DNA from: Marisa cornuarietis
Lineage: Eukaryota > Mollusca > Gastropoda > Architaenioglossa > Ampullariidae
Direction: 5' to 3'
Length of the DNA: 64,000 nucleotides
Assembly: GCA_004794655.1 (NCBI GenBank)
Contig: SMMW01000153.1
Span: forward strand, 62,001 to 126,000
Within the stretch, counting starts at the first letter, position 1. The number at the start of each line of letters is the position of its first letter. The notes below the pieces were generated by a model that saw only the letters and a list, made by a program, of their open reading frames with translations, was not told the origin of the DNA and ran no database searches. Shown piece after piece: positions 49,986 through 62,284 of the stretch. The translations under genes and the position numbers were made by a program.

Positions 49986-50764
49986 TTATTATCCTAAGAC
50001 GAGTAAGCCACGAGGGCCATTTTAACCTCGCACAGCTTAGTAGCCAAGTTGACAAGGGTTAGCACAGGTGGCTGGGCTACGCTGATGTATGGTTCCAATA
50101 ACCAAGCACAGCAGCGGAGGTCCATGTGCTCAAAAATGTTTTGTCATTGATTTGTCACTGAGAACTTGGGTAAGCCATCTGTATACGTTTCATTGAACTT
50201 TGCCTAACCGTTGTGTGCTTGCAACAACAAATCTAACAATGAAGCAAAATGTTTGGCTAGACTATAAAAAAAGTAAAGAAAGAAGGAACGAACTAATATG
50301 AAAAACATTTTCGAGACATATACTTGGGTTTTATGCTTTGCTTGACTCCGCATCTTCTTGAGCCAGCTTCGAGAGCTTCGTCGCCATGGTTGCAGTGTAA
50401 CTGGCTTGCTCTGACGAGGGTAATACTCGCTGGATCACCATCCACGCCTACTACCATCACATGCTACGTGCCATTGTAGTGAACAAAATTAAAATTAAAT
50501 AACTGAGTAGCGCATTTATATGGTCATGGTTTTTGTAAAAGGTACTGTTAAAATTTCTTACGGTTTGCTACTTCAGAAATTAATTTGTGCATTGTGCATA
50601 TTCGGGTGGTATTCTCATCATTTTCTGTTACTTTCTTTTATTTGTAAGATTATGCTTTGTTTGTAGTTCACGGGGTTTTAAATCTTTTCATCTTCTTTAA
50701 TTCGGCATGTTTTTGTAATTCGTTTTTCTTTTCCTTTTGGCACGAACTGATCAAGAAAGTTTCA

Positions 50765-51025
50765 TCCAAACCTAAAGGCGTGCTCACCACCTGATTCGAA
50801 ACCCGTGTTATGGAATTTGACCCAGAGTGTATACCCAGCTGTGTAGAAGACTGCAGGTAAAGTAAGGCAACGAGAGAGAGATGGGCACCACCCCTCGCCA
50901 CATAAAGCTTGTCACCAGATAAAAGAGGGATCTAGCACTTTTACTTCTAACACTAACACTTCTACTTCTAACAGTCTAGCACTTCACTCCTGTACAGCGG
51001 TAAAGTCACGGGACCACTTTTACCA
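50765..51025 (+). mobile_element. SINE family S2, degenerate copy
   Basis: Body blocks match 49717-49985: AAGGCAACGAGAGAGAGATGGGCACCACC, shown here only by its core GGGCACCACC, then CACTTCACTCC and CGGGACCACTTTTACC. The B-box region (GATTCGAAACCC) is recognisable; the A box is eroded. A short CACTTCTA repeat expansion interrupts the body. Confidence 0.7.
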
Positions 51026-51029
51026 ACAA

Positions 51030-51770
51030 GAAATTTGAAGCAGTCAGTCACGATAATGAGATAACAAGAAATCTGAAGAAGAGTCATGACTGGTATCATG
51101 AACTGAAAGGTCGTTACCGGTACGAAGAACTAAAGAGTCATTACCTGTATGATAAACTGAAAGGAAATGCGAAATAGGATGAGCACAGGCATGACAAATC
51201 AACAAGAAATAAGAAATATGTTTGTAACGGCAGGATGAACTATCAACAATCTCCAAAGTTATGTCGATAACAACATGCTAAGCCAACAAGAAATTTAAAT
51301 TATGGTCAATAACGGCATGGTTAATCAAGGAGAAAGCATCAGCACAGGCTTTACGAGTCCACGCGAAATGTGAAGACAGAACCGACATGATAAACCAACA
51401 ACAAACCGGAAGTAGGGTCCGTAACACCATAACGAACCAACAACAAACATTCTTTAAGGTTAGTATGATAAACCAAAATGAAATATCAAGGATTAGCACC
51501 GGTATGATAAACCAACAAAAAGGTGTGATGTGGGATCGTTAACAGAATTATGAACCAGCCAGGAGTATGTATTAAGGTCTCTATTAGTCATATAAACCAA
51601 CAAGAAATCTGAAATAGGGTGAGTACCGGCATGATAAACCAACATAAAATCTGAAGTAGGGTTTATAACAGATAAACCACAGAAATATAAAGTTGGGTCA
51701 GTAACAACATGATGAACCATCAAGGAATGTGAAGTAGTTGATGAACACGCGATGAACCAGGAAGGATGAT
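51030..51770. repeat. Degenerate minisatellite, unit about 48 bp
   Basis: Recurring blocks GATAAACCAACAAGAAAT, CTGAAGTAGGG and GT(A/C)AC(A/C)GGCATGAT at roughly 45-50 bp spacing with many substitutions and small indels. No open protein is supported. Confidence 0.8.
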
Positions 51771-52051
51771 TTCACGCACTCCTACGAGCTCGAATACTCG
51801 ACTCTTCGTGTTAATGTCATCGCAGGGCGCTCTTGTTCGCTCGCTCATTTCTATCCAACAATTATTATTTTGTTATCTGCATCAAAGTCTCTGTTCGACG
51901 TGTTGACAGTTCTCCACATGCTGCGCTAAGCTTTCAATAAATAGGACTTTTTTTTTTTTTTTGGCAGACATCTCCATGGTCCTTGTTCTTGCGTTCTCCA
52001 CAGCAAGGCTTGGCCAGCGTCCAGTCGTTGGTTGACCTTTGACATGTGGCT

Positions 52052-52250
52052 CTACTCGGGAGAAGGGGTGGTGGCGATGGCTGGGCCAGCAGCCGCCTGG
52101 GCATCGGCGATCTCCGTGCCGTTGGGCTTATAGGGGTCCACCATCATCCACATGGCCACGTTAGTGTGGTTCTGCTTGACCACCTTGTACTGCAGCGTGT
52201 TCAGTCCCTCCTCGTGCATTCGATCGATATTAGAACCGAACAGTTCTTTT
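52052..52250 (-). CDS. GT7 enzyme alternative last exon 6b, short tail
   Basis: 199 nt, phase 2 in, TAG stop. Starts KELFGSNIDRMHEEGLNTLQ, contains VAMWMMVD, then a short Ala/Pro/Thr-rich end. Acceptor TTGCAG. Homologous to 6a over about 45 residues, so the pair arose by exon duplication. Confidence 0.9.
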
Positions 52251-54010
52251 CTGCAACACAGCCGCCAAATGCAAACGTTAAGTTCTTTTTTTGTCAAAAC
52301 TTGTCACGCTATTTTGTAAAATTATCACTCATATCTTTACTTTTAATGTAATTTTGTCTCTAAGACTCTTTAGCTGTCAGTTCTGTTTACTCGTATCAAA
52401 TCAGAGTCAAATTTCTATGTTAGAACGCTGTGGGTTTTTTCTTAAAGTAAAATAAGGTGCTGTGTAGATTCTTTAATTTTCTCTGAATATTTCAATGAAG
52501 TTTTCAATTGATGGTCTTAAGTTAACATGAGTTTTGAAGCCTGCCATGAAAAGGCAGCATTCTGTCTGCAAGAAAACTGGGATATAATTTCTTTGAATTT
52601 CGATCAATAGTCTGTGTTTACGTGGATTCCACCTTTCTTCCTCCTCTTCCTCCTCCTCCTCAATGAGGATAATTTGTAAGGGGAGGAGTGAGAGCGAAAT
52701 CTGAACGAACTGCATGAAAATTTCGTGGCATATGGTGGGTGTGACCCTGACTCCTTCCCGCTTGGTTTTCATTAAGTCGTGGTGTGTGAGGCGGACTTGA
52801 TTCTCTCGGCATAAATCACAACTGCGACCGTCGATGCATGACTATCGTTGCTGGAGCGTGACGGCGCCGACGAATGCACGAGGACGAGGATGAACACGCT
52901 GACATGGGAGAAAGGGTTAACATATGGTTTGTTTTGGCGATCTCCCGGACCCACTGGACATGGTCACTGAATGCTCACATCACCGATCATCGATGTTTGC
53001 GTTATTTCTCAAGCAAACTCTACAGGTAAAGAAATTTTCTTTGACTGTGTGGAACAGCCTTTAAAAATGTTATAAAAGATACCCATTGTGACAGAGTTTG
53101 TGGACCAACAACAAAATAATTCAGAAGGTTCGACTCGTATAGTCTGCATGAACGTCGGATGATCACGAAACATTTTGAGATCGTAAAAAAAAACAGAATC
53201 ATATAAGCAAACATATGAGGAAAGTGCGAGAACTGACACGCGCTTGTCAACCACCATTAGTTTCCCATCTGCCTATAGGACTGAGAAAGAATAATTTCTC
53301 TTCTGAACCTCATTCTTTTCTTTGGAATTTCTTCAGCATTAACTGAACCTGGGTTTTTTTCAGTCGGCTGCAATGAACAATGGAAAGGTTTCTTCATTTT
53401 TTAACATTGTAGAAAATGTTTTAGAAGAAATTCTCACTTTCGGGAACTTTTTCTTCATTCACTTTCGGTCATTCACTAGGTTTTCGTGACAAATAAATAT
53501 ACCTTGAAGATAATCTTTTCTTAAGCATGAACCATTGGCTCTGGATGTTCGTAAATCAGTTCACATAAAAAGCGATTCTGAGAAAAGTATTAAATAGAAG
53601 CCAGAATAATAAAAAAGAAATACTTTACAGTGGCTACATAATTTAATACATAAACATACTCTGCAAGTTCCAGCTATTAACACCATCCTCAGATTACAAC
53701 ATAGGCTACAACATAGCGACTGGCGCAAAACAATACAGATTTACGGTTAATACCCTATAAATATGTAACTGGGTTGTATATTGTATATTGGATACGTAAA
53801 TGTGATTGCAATATTAAGTGGATTACCCTTCTCTTGAGTACACACAATCGACCAAGTCTGAAATTTTATCATGAATGGAATCCCCGCTGATGTGAAACGA
53901 AACTGTGATATTTCAACGCATGGATACAGGTAAACATTATATAAGTACAGGCAAATGCAGATGCGATGACAATCACGCATGCAGACCACTGACATCACAT
54001 AGGAAGTTCG

Positions 54011-54058
<48 letters not shown>

Positions 54059-55516
54059 TTTAACCTCAACCGCCATTTCATTCCCGCATTGTCAGGGCTC
54101 AGGTGAGTTATTTACACATGTTTGCAATGAGTTTCACTAGTTCTGAAAACCTTGACGAAAATGTAACCGTCATCTAAACATCAGGAAAATAGTTGCATAG
54201 CTACAGGTTTTTTTTCAAGCGGCTAAATGTGTCCTTCTTATACCCAACAAACATTAGAATAACAAAAAAACAAATGCTTGTTTGTGGGGGTGGGGAGCGG
54301 GATGGTCTAGCTACGCAAGATGTCGGATGTCCAGTCCGCTTACAAAGTACGATAACTGAAGGCAACTGACATTGATTGTTCCTCTGTTTCCCCCTCGAAC
54401 TATTGTGAATGAGTCTGATACCTATACTCTCTCAGCATCTGTCTTGCTGTTCCATTGTAGCAGCTGCAATACCTCCTTTAAAAAAAAACAATTAACGGCG
54501 CAAACCCTTTCTTTTTTTAGATTTTCGTTTGCTCTTAGGGGTGTGCTTCGGGTGCCTGTCGAGGAAAAAACGTTCTGTAAGTGCATTCCTCGGAACTGCT
54601 TCTTCAGCCATGGCACGCTCTGACCTTTCGACGGCCATGACACGGCCTGACCTTTCGGCAGCCACCTCTGCAGGTTTGGGAACAGAGGGCTGCTTACGAC
54701 TGTCGGTGTTGTTGGGTGGTGGGGCCGGCTCCACCATCATCCACGCTGCAACATTAGTAGTGTTGTATTTAAGAACTCGATACTGCAGCGTGTTGAGTCC
54801 GTCCTCGTGCATTCGTTTGGTATTGGCGTCAAATATAGCTCTCCTGTGTGGTGAAGGTAGAAAAAGGATTAATCATCAGATATATATATATATTACATGT
54901 ATGGAGAAGTTTAAAAAAATAAAATTGTCAGTTTGCTTTCCTGGGAGCTAAAGTTAAAAACAGGAATCATCCATCACCTGTGTAGCGAAGGTTAAAAAAA
55001 AGAGTTATTCGTAAAATTCACCTTCTAGTATAGTGGATCTATAATAAAGCTCTCCTGTGGCAAAGGTAAAAAAAAGTCATCTACTTTATACCTCCCCTAT
55101 ACGATGAAGGTAAAAAAATTGGATTTATTTCCTCTCCTCTGTCGCGAAGATAAAAAATAATTTTAACTCGATTGTAGTTTTCCTCCTATGTGGTGAAGGT
55201 AAGAAAGGATTATTCGTCAGACGTAGCGGTCCTGTGTATGGAGGATATGTGATATATATATATATATGTGTGTGTAAATCGTTAAAGTCCAGTGATCGAT
55301 CGATGACATTAGTCCGTGGTAGATGGATGTGTGCAAACTTACCATCATTAAAAGTTATGTGTGTTTTGTGGCTAACGTGATGCTCGGAAACACCCTTTTG
55401 TTGAAGTGTTGTGTGAAGAATTGCATCTCTAATTTCATTTAGGATATCTGTGTTTGTATGAATCTGTATGGGTGCGTATGTGTATGAGAATGCGGGTGTG
55501 TGTGAGAGAGAGAGAG

Positions 55517-55553
<37 letters not shown>

Positions 55554-57223
55554 AAGAGAGAGAGAGAGTGTGTGTGTGTGTGTGTCAGGCTGACAGACAA
55601 GACACAGACAAACCAATACAAAGACGGCCGGAAGAGAGAGAGAGAGAAAGATGACTAGTGGAGCCCCACCATTTTTTTCTGTCAACATGATGGTGTCGTG
55701 TCACACTGTGCACACCTTGATAAATTAACGGTCGTCCTCACATGGCATTTCGCTTACCTCTTCATGTTTTTCGTCTGGGTCTCGTGCTCCAAGGCCATAT
55801 AAGCCCCGATTTTAATCGGGTACCGAGCTATCGTGTAGCCTTCTGCAATAAATCTGTTACAAAAAGAGAAAAGACTCCCTCAGGAAAACTGTGTGAATAC
55901 ATTTAACATTTAAGTATTTTTTCCCAAGCGGTAATTATTGTGACGCCTGCAACGCTTGTAAGCTAAGAGATCTGTCGGCGTCACATGTAAAAAAAAAAAA
56001 TCAATAATCTCGTAAATGAAATATTGTAAACATGGGGTGAACATGGGGCATCTTAACATTTATTTCACTTCATTTTTATTGTACTAATTTCTGTGACTTG
56101 AATGGCATTTTGTCAGCCTGTAGCTTTATTTTTACGCTTCCATTTCGTCGCCATGGCGGTGAGGCTTTGATGTCATGTTCACATCATCTGACCTGTAATA
56201 GGCCACGAGTTTGTAGAACTGAATCTCTATCTCCCATCCTCCTTTCTCTTCTTTCTCTCTCTCCACGTCTTAAAATGCCGTCAAAAAAAATTTAAATAAT
56301 CAGAGTTCTTTTTATTTGTTGCTAGGCGACTAGTCAAGAAACAAATCACAGATTAAAACACATTTTACATTTTTTTTTAATTTACTGACCTCATGTACAT
56401 GTCGTCATCTTCGTTCCCCCATCCCCAGTACATGTTGGAGCAGCCGTTGATGGATTCCCATTGCTCACGTGATACTAAAATGGCGCCTCCGAAATATCGA
56501 TAGTAGCCTAGCCTGTTAGAGGAAAAAAAAACATCATGCAGATTCGGATCTTTAATGACACAAAATTTTTAACAACACACTAAAGAGCTTATAACCATGA
56601 GGTCGTTGTGAAGATGAACAAACATACATACATTAAGTCAAACATACGCGTCCCACACCACACATAAACATACCAAACAGGCATTTATACATGCAAAGAT
56701 CAAAAGATCATAGATCAAAAACATGCATGCCTACATATATTTAACCATACCCACAAACATGCATGTATCTGACACAGATGTTTTCATTCATTCATCCCTT
56801 GACTAGTACCAATCATACGATAGTTATGGTCGTCAGGGAGGTCGGAGAGCAGATAGACGAGACAGACGCGGCAGCTGACAAGGCCTGACACTTATGAATG
56901 TCTTGAGTGATGGGCAAGCATGTATACATACATACATATATTTATAAATACACATTCACGGTTTTAATATATTATCACATATTATTTATTATTCATTTAG
57001 ACGTCTTATTAGATTGTTCAGTAATAAATAATATCATAAAGATTAATGCAAGTTTTTTCTATAGACGATTGCATTCTCATTTTTCTGAAAACAATTTTTT
57101 TCACTTGATTCACATGGAATAGTTTATTCACTTATTGTCGCTCTTTTCCTCGATTTTTTTCTTAGCCCCCAGCACAGAGCGCGCAAGCCCGCACGCACAC
57201 ACTCGCACGCACACACACACTCG

Positions 57224-57258
<35 letters not shown>

Positions 57259-58612
57259 TTTCCCGCCGTTTTGCTCATACCCTCTTTTCGCTCTGTCGCT
57301 GCGATCAACCACCAGGTGCCGTGGTTGGCTTCCACAGTAGTAGTAGTTTCGGTAGTCTTTTGGAACGAAGTCTGTGTCGTGGATCACGAAACAGTCAAAC
57401 TTTTGAGCCTTTAGCGCCTCCATGAACCCAATATTGATAATCATGCACTTGTTGAAATCGAACCAAGGAGCCTGGGGACCAGCAACGCCGCATATCCGTT
57501 TAATTACTTGATGGTCGAATAACATTGAACGTCTTGTAAATATGCTTAGCGCCCTTATTAAGGTTCGAGCAAATAAAGTACCTTGCTGATTGCACGCTAT
57601 GTTGATGCTACAAACTCTCTTGCCTCTGTCTCTCACTACTACTACTTTTTTCCCCCTTTCCCTCCTCCTCATCCGCCTTCGCAAGAGAACAGCCGCATCG
57701 TTGCTCAGGAGAATGGAGACTTCATATGATATCCTATATTATTCCTACGACGACCTTTATTCTACCTACTCCATCCTTTTTTTATTTGCTCGTATCCTGT
57801 TTTATTTTACTTCTCTTTTCGTCTTCATGTGATTTCTATCATTATCCATTTGTGAATATTCATTTTACGATTTAAAAAAAGTATAATTTTTTAACATTTT
57901 AATATAACCGACTTACATTATCAAGTTAACTCATATCTTTACCTCTAAGCTCTCTTGTCCATTTTCGTACCATAATATACAGTTCACTGTTGTCATTCTG
58001 TTAGTCTAATCTAGACATACCACATTTATTAAACTGTACCCCGTAGTGTGATAATTCAATGAGTTTGAAATCTGTTCAAAATTATTATTCGAGATTATTA
58101 GAAAAGATTTAAAAAGAAAATCAATGGATTAGTCAATCAGTCCAGCGATCGAGCCATCTACCTCTCGGTCACTCAGATACTTAAATTATACTGCCCCTCA
58201 ATCAACAAAGAATCAGTTGATCGGTATATCATTTTAAAAATACCAGGTGCGGAAGCTTTTTTCTCTAACCTGCTCTACGACGAATATCTGGAAGTCGAGG
58301 TTCTGCGCCATCATGAAAGGGATGAGGTTGTGGAGGACTAGGAGGAGGTTCCGCTCACGATCACGGTAGGGGAAGATGACGGCTGTCTTCGCGCGAGCCC
58401 TGCAGTGTTTTGGCTTGAATATGCCACCCGGCTGCATGTCGGGAAACGCATTGTTCAGTTCTGGAAACTCTATGGGTGTCGTGTTGATCTGAACTTTGGT
58501 GACTGCGAACGGAAGAAACAGGACGATCTGAAATTACTGGGTAGACCCTGCCCACGTTGTAATAGAACTTGCTGAAGCCATGATATAGCCATGTTACCAC
58601 TCGTCTCACTCA

Positions 58613-58660
<48 letters not shown>

Positions 58661-59401
58661 AAGTGGGGAAGGTCATGGCATGAAAAGGGGGTAAGATTTT
58701 TTAGACATTTTGACAAAGGAAAGAGTGGGTTTCTAGAAAATACGGAGTGGCAGTTTGTTCCAGGTGAGCTGTACAGAGCCAGGAAAGGAACTAGCATAGA
58801 GTCTGGCTCGATGAACCTGAGGGGATTGGAAAAGGATTGGAGAGAGCGAGTCGGTGTGTGAATATGACAAGAGCTGGACGGGTAGGTGGAGGCAGAGCCA
58901 GAGACACTTTAACAGAGAACGTTCATTTTGTATTGAATGTGTTTAGAAACTAGAAGCCAAAGGAGTTTAGCGTTTCATTTTTTTCACATATTGTAACATG
59001 TTCATCCGTTGCAACTTTTGCTTAGCAGTGCTGAGTAATGTACAAGGTTGCAACATCCAGGGCTAGACTGACCTATCATTTAGTGCATCCCAACTAATGG
59101 CACAGATGATGAAGAAAAAGAAGAAAGAAGAAGATAAAGAACCCTTTTCGCTACTGCTCAGTAATTAACAGTTCTTCGTCTTGGGACAATACTCACTGAA
59201 GAACGTTGGTTTCCTGGGACACAGCGGCAGCTCTCCCTCCGCTCTCGTCTCGTTTGTCCGGTCATCCTCTTCTGTCAGCGCCCTCTTCTCGTGGCTAACA
59301 GGCACATTGGCAACGGTGTAGACGAGAAAGTAGAGGACCACCGACACCATGCACACAGACACAATCAGGCTCACTGTAGATTCCAGAGCTCGACGTCCCA
59401 T
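52052..59401 (-). CDS. Beta-1,4-galactosyltransferase family (GT7) enzyme, alternative last exons
   Basis: Exons 59401-59197, 58502-58270, 57471-57281, 56512-56390 and 55853-55758 join to either 54843-54492 (399 residues) or 52250-52052 (348 residues); both totals are whole codons. Type II Golgi topology: a short N-tail, a signal-anchor near residues 8-30, a stem, then the catalytic domain. Family motifs seen are AVIFPYRDRE, FVVEQ, FNKCMIINIGF, the DxD metal site in HDTDF, YRYFGG and YWGWGNEDDD. The family moves galactose, GalNAc or GlcNAc from a UDP-sugar to a terminal GlcNAc or xylose. The Tyr in YRYFGG corresponds to the galactose-favouring Tyr of bovine B4GALT1 (Y289). The later metal ligand Met appears replaced by Ala (MALEH). 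Donor and acceptor are therefore not assigned. Confidence 0.93.
52255..54491. other. Intron between alternative last exons of the GT7 gene
   Basis: Probably includes the 3' UTR of the 6a transcript. Contains a (CA)n tract at 54021-54055. No further exon recognised. Confidence 0.5.
54021..54055. repeat. (CA)n microsatellite
   Basis: About 17 CA units preceded by CGCG-containing sequence. Confidence 0.95.
54492..54843 (-). CDS. GT7 enzyme alternative last exon 6a, basic tail
   Basis: 352 nt, phase 2 in, TAA stop. Starts RAIFDANTKRMHEDGLNTLQ, contains VAAWMMVE, then a long low-complexity tail ending in a Lys/Arg-rich cluster (KSKRKSKKRKGLRR). Acceptor CACACAG. Confidence 0.9.
55506..55585. repeat. 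Alternating (GA)n and (TG)n blocks in GT7 intron 5
   Basis: GA, TG, GA and TG blocks follow each other between about 55506 and 55585. Confidence 0.93.
55758..55853 (-). CDS. GT7 enzyme exon 5: last shared exon
   Basis: 96 nt, phase 2 to 2. Contains GYTIARYPIKIGAYMALEHE. The His of the family metal site is present; the Met three residues earlier is Ala here. Confidence 0.92.
56390..56512 (-). CDS. GT7 enzyme exon 4: acceptor-site motif
   Basis: 123 nt, phase 2 to 2. Contains YYRYFGGAILVSREQW and NMYWGWGNEDDDMYMR. Confidence 0.94.
57199..57256. repeat. (CA)n microsatellite next to the GT7 exon 3 donor
   Basis: CA/CGCA blocks ending 25 bp from the exon border; TG in transcript sense, directly downstream of the 5' splice site. 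Confidence 0.93.
57281..57471 (-). CDS. GT7 enzyme exon 3: DxD metal site
   Basis: 191 nt, phase 0 to 2. Contains FDFNKCMIINIGFMEAL, FVIHDTDFVPKDY and CGSQPRHL. A (CA)n tract lies 20 bp downstream of its donor. Confidence 0.93.
58270..58502 (-). CDS. GT7 enzyme exon 2: catalytic domain start
   Basis: 233 nt, phase 1 to 0. Contains MQPGGIFKPKHC and AVIFPYRDRERNLLLVLHN, then FQIFVVEQ. Confidence 0.93.
59197..59401 (-). CDS. GT7 enzyme exon 1: cytoplasmic tail, membrane anchor, stem
   Basis: 205 nt. Starts MGRRALESTVSLIVSVCMVS and continues through a hydrophobic anchor and an acidic stem with sequon NET. Donor GTGAGT at phase 1. Confidence 0.9.
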
Positions 59402-61875
59402 CTTGCCCTTCTCAGACTCTCAACTTGTTTTTTTTTTTTTTTTAGAGAACTTTTTGATCGTAGAAGTTCCTCAGTGAAATATTCCCCTTGATTTAGAACT
59501 GTCAGTTCTCGTAAAGGTAAGAGTGGTAAATCACGTGTGATGATGATGATGTGAAGTCCACCCGGACAAGCAGAAGCCTCGGCTTGGACCTGGATGAGGC
59601 TTTTCGAGGAATAATCAAAACGCCGTGTTGCCTATCTTCAGCTTCATGCAGGATTTCCTATATTCAATCATCATTAACCCCGATCTTTTTGTTTGAGCAA
59701 AATTTATAATCTCAACGAAGCAGACATCTAAAACTGGAAGCACAAATTCTACTTTATGAGAGCACAGATAAGCAAAATGTCAAGAACAGATTCCACTCAC
59801 AGCCACTCAGACGGTCGAGAAGTCTGTGAAAGGAACACGAAGCCAGTTCAAATGAGCCCCGAAATATGCATATCTGTCCTCTTTATGAAGCCCATCCCAT
59901 TACTGAAACAAATTATTTGGAGCTGATTTACAATAGGCTTGTTCGTACCGGGTAATCAAACTTGTATTGATTGTCGGCACAGATGGACAACTCAGTCAGG
60001 AGCTAATCGAAGCTCTGTCGCCTGCTTGCTCGGGTTCCGTCATGTGTCTCCGGAATGTGTCGTCCTGCCGCTTATGCTGTATGCGAGCCCGTGTGAGAAA
60101 ATATAATGAACGATTTTATTAATCTGGTGGACGAGAATGAACACGACTAGAGGCATAGAGAGCGACTGGAAAAACGGTTGGATGGAAAAAGGGCGAGATC
60201 AACAACAAGGATGGGAGAGGGGAGGGAATAAATTGGATCAGCAAAACACACACATGCACGCACGCACGCATACAGAGGAGTAGGGCGATAAAAAAAATAC
60301 CCATAGCAAAAAAGACATAGACGATACATTGACATTATCTGCGTTGGATATTGGACAAGCAAAGAAGAAACGGGAAGATGGGAATGAGACAGACACAAGA
60401 ACGGAGGTCTTAACAATTACCTAATACAGTGTGTGGCAAGAAATTACCTGTGATAAAGATACGAAGACGGTCAGAGTGTAACTTATTAACTGCAGCAACA
60501 CGTGACCCTGTGTGTCAAGTAATAGTCTGCGAGAAAAAACACGCTGACACAGCATAAAATAACAATTACCTTGTACACACTGTGGCAAGAAAGGAATCCG
60601 CTAACGACAAAGTGAACAGAGCTTCCAATTTTTAAATCTTATTCCATTATGGTTATTATTTATTGTTTAATCCATTTCTTCAAGTTTATTAATGAAAAAA
60701 TATTATTATACGATTGTTTGTGGGGTTTTTCACATTTTCTGCCTTATTATACAACTAGTACATGTTATTGTTAAGCTTGAGTCGGCTCTGCAAAGCAGTT
60801 ATCTCTATGTTACTTCATTCTAACATTTAAAGCTCTATGTCAAGTCTTTAAATTATATCTTTTGTTGTTGCTGGATTTTATTTTTAAAAATCTCTCGATT
60901 TTTTCCCCTTTGAGTTTTTTTTCAGATTTGAGCTCAGCTACTATAAAGTTTGATGTATACCTGTCTGTGCCAGGCTGGTATTTTCGAAAACCTCACGGGT
61001 CAAACTGATGCTCTACGATCTCGATCTCGGTAAAGATCGGTAATGGACGCTTTCAATGTTAAGAATATTTTATCCTCTTTGATATCGTCGTCATCGTCAT
61101 CGTCTCGAATGCACTCCTAGCCGTCACCATAGCTACTATTTTTTTGTCATAAGAAGTCTGTTGCGTGTGACGTTTGTACGGCAACAGACGTTTGATGTCG
61201 GTGTGCCACGCAGGTGCTGACACACGTGCAATTTAATTAGGCTGTTGATCACCCCTAACCCCCTATCGCGTCACGTGACTATTGACTGACTGCGGTATGA
61301 GGCGAGCGCTCGCCTGTGTCTGCGATCGAAACAATATGGCAATAACTGGATATCTTATAGGAAGCTGATGATGTATACATGAGGTACGCACCCCCTTTTC
61401 CCCACCCCGTTTCACAGTAGTGTATACTCGCTGGTTTTGTCTAGTTTCGTTAGTTCGCAGTTTCTTTGTTTGTTTGTTTTTTTTTTTGTTTTGGTTGTTT
61501 TTTGTTTTGTTTTTTTTTGCTAGTTCTCTAGCCGAAATAGTGTTTGAACTATGATGTGAAGTCAGTCTGTTCCAAAATGCCGAGAGATGAAGATGCGATC
61601 ATTGCTGGGACAAGTATGGGGTTGAGAACTTTTGAAATGCGTGTGTCTATGTTTTTAGTGCTGGTTAACTACCGGACAATATGGCGAAGCGTCAAACCTC
61701 TAAAGCCATGCAGTGATACTTCATTTTCTGTCAGCATTTGTTTAATCATAATATGGACATTCTGTCTAACGGGTCTTTCGCAAACCTGCTGTTCAGCATA
61801 ATGCACTGAAACACGCACGACTGCACCTACTGGTGTCGTAGTCAACATCCAATGTAGTCGCCCTTAAAGTGCAGC
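59402..61875. other. Region upstream of the GT7 gene, no gene recognised
   Basis: Should hold the promoter of the GT7 gene; no TATA box could be fixed. T-rich runs near 59429-59444 and 61470-61520. No other exon recognised. Confidence 0.45.
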
Positions 61876-61876
61876 T

Positions 61877-61984
61877 TATCTAGCAGCACAGAATGCTGAA
61901 AACACATGGGTCCCATAGAAAGTATATGGGACCCATGTTCTACACCAGGGGACCCATGTATTTTTGGTATTCTGTGTTGCTAGG
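61877..61984. mobile_element. Foldback element with long inverted ends
   Basis: AGCAGCACAGAAT at the left and ATTCTGTGTTGCT at the right are inverted, and the pairing continues inward through ACATGGGTCCC/GGGACCCATGT, so about 33 bp of each arm can pair. A second nested inverted pair, GGGTCCCATA/TATGGGACCC, lies inside. Confidence 0.8.
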
Positions 61985-62284
61985 AATAATGAGTGACCTA
62001 TAGTTAGCAGCAACGGTCTAGTCCGCTCGTGACCTCTGTGACATTATTAGTCTGTACGAAACACTCAAGCGCCTTGACCTTAGATATCATGGACGTGGCT
62101 ATTCTCGACTGACCTCTTGCCAAACCACGATGACCTAACGTCCTAACGTCATTATGCGACTGTTCACAGGAATCAATGTTCATAACGAGGCACAGAATCG
62201 CACATCGCATTACTCGACATTCCTGTAAGCCTAAGGCACTATAGTTCATACACAGCAGCATAGAATCACGGACTTGTATGACTG

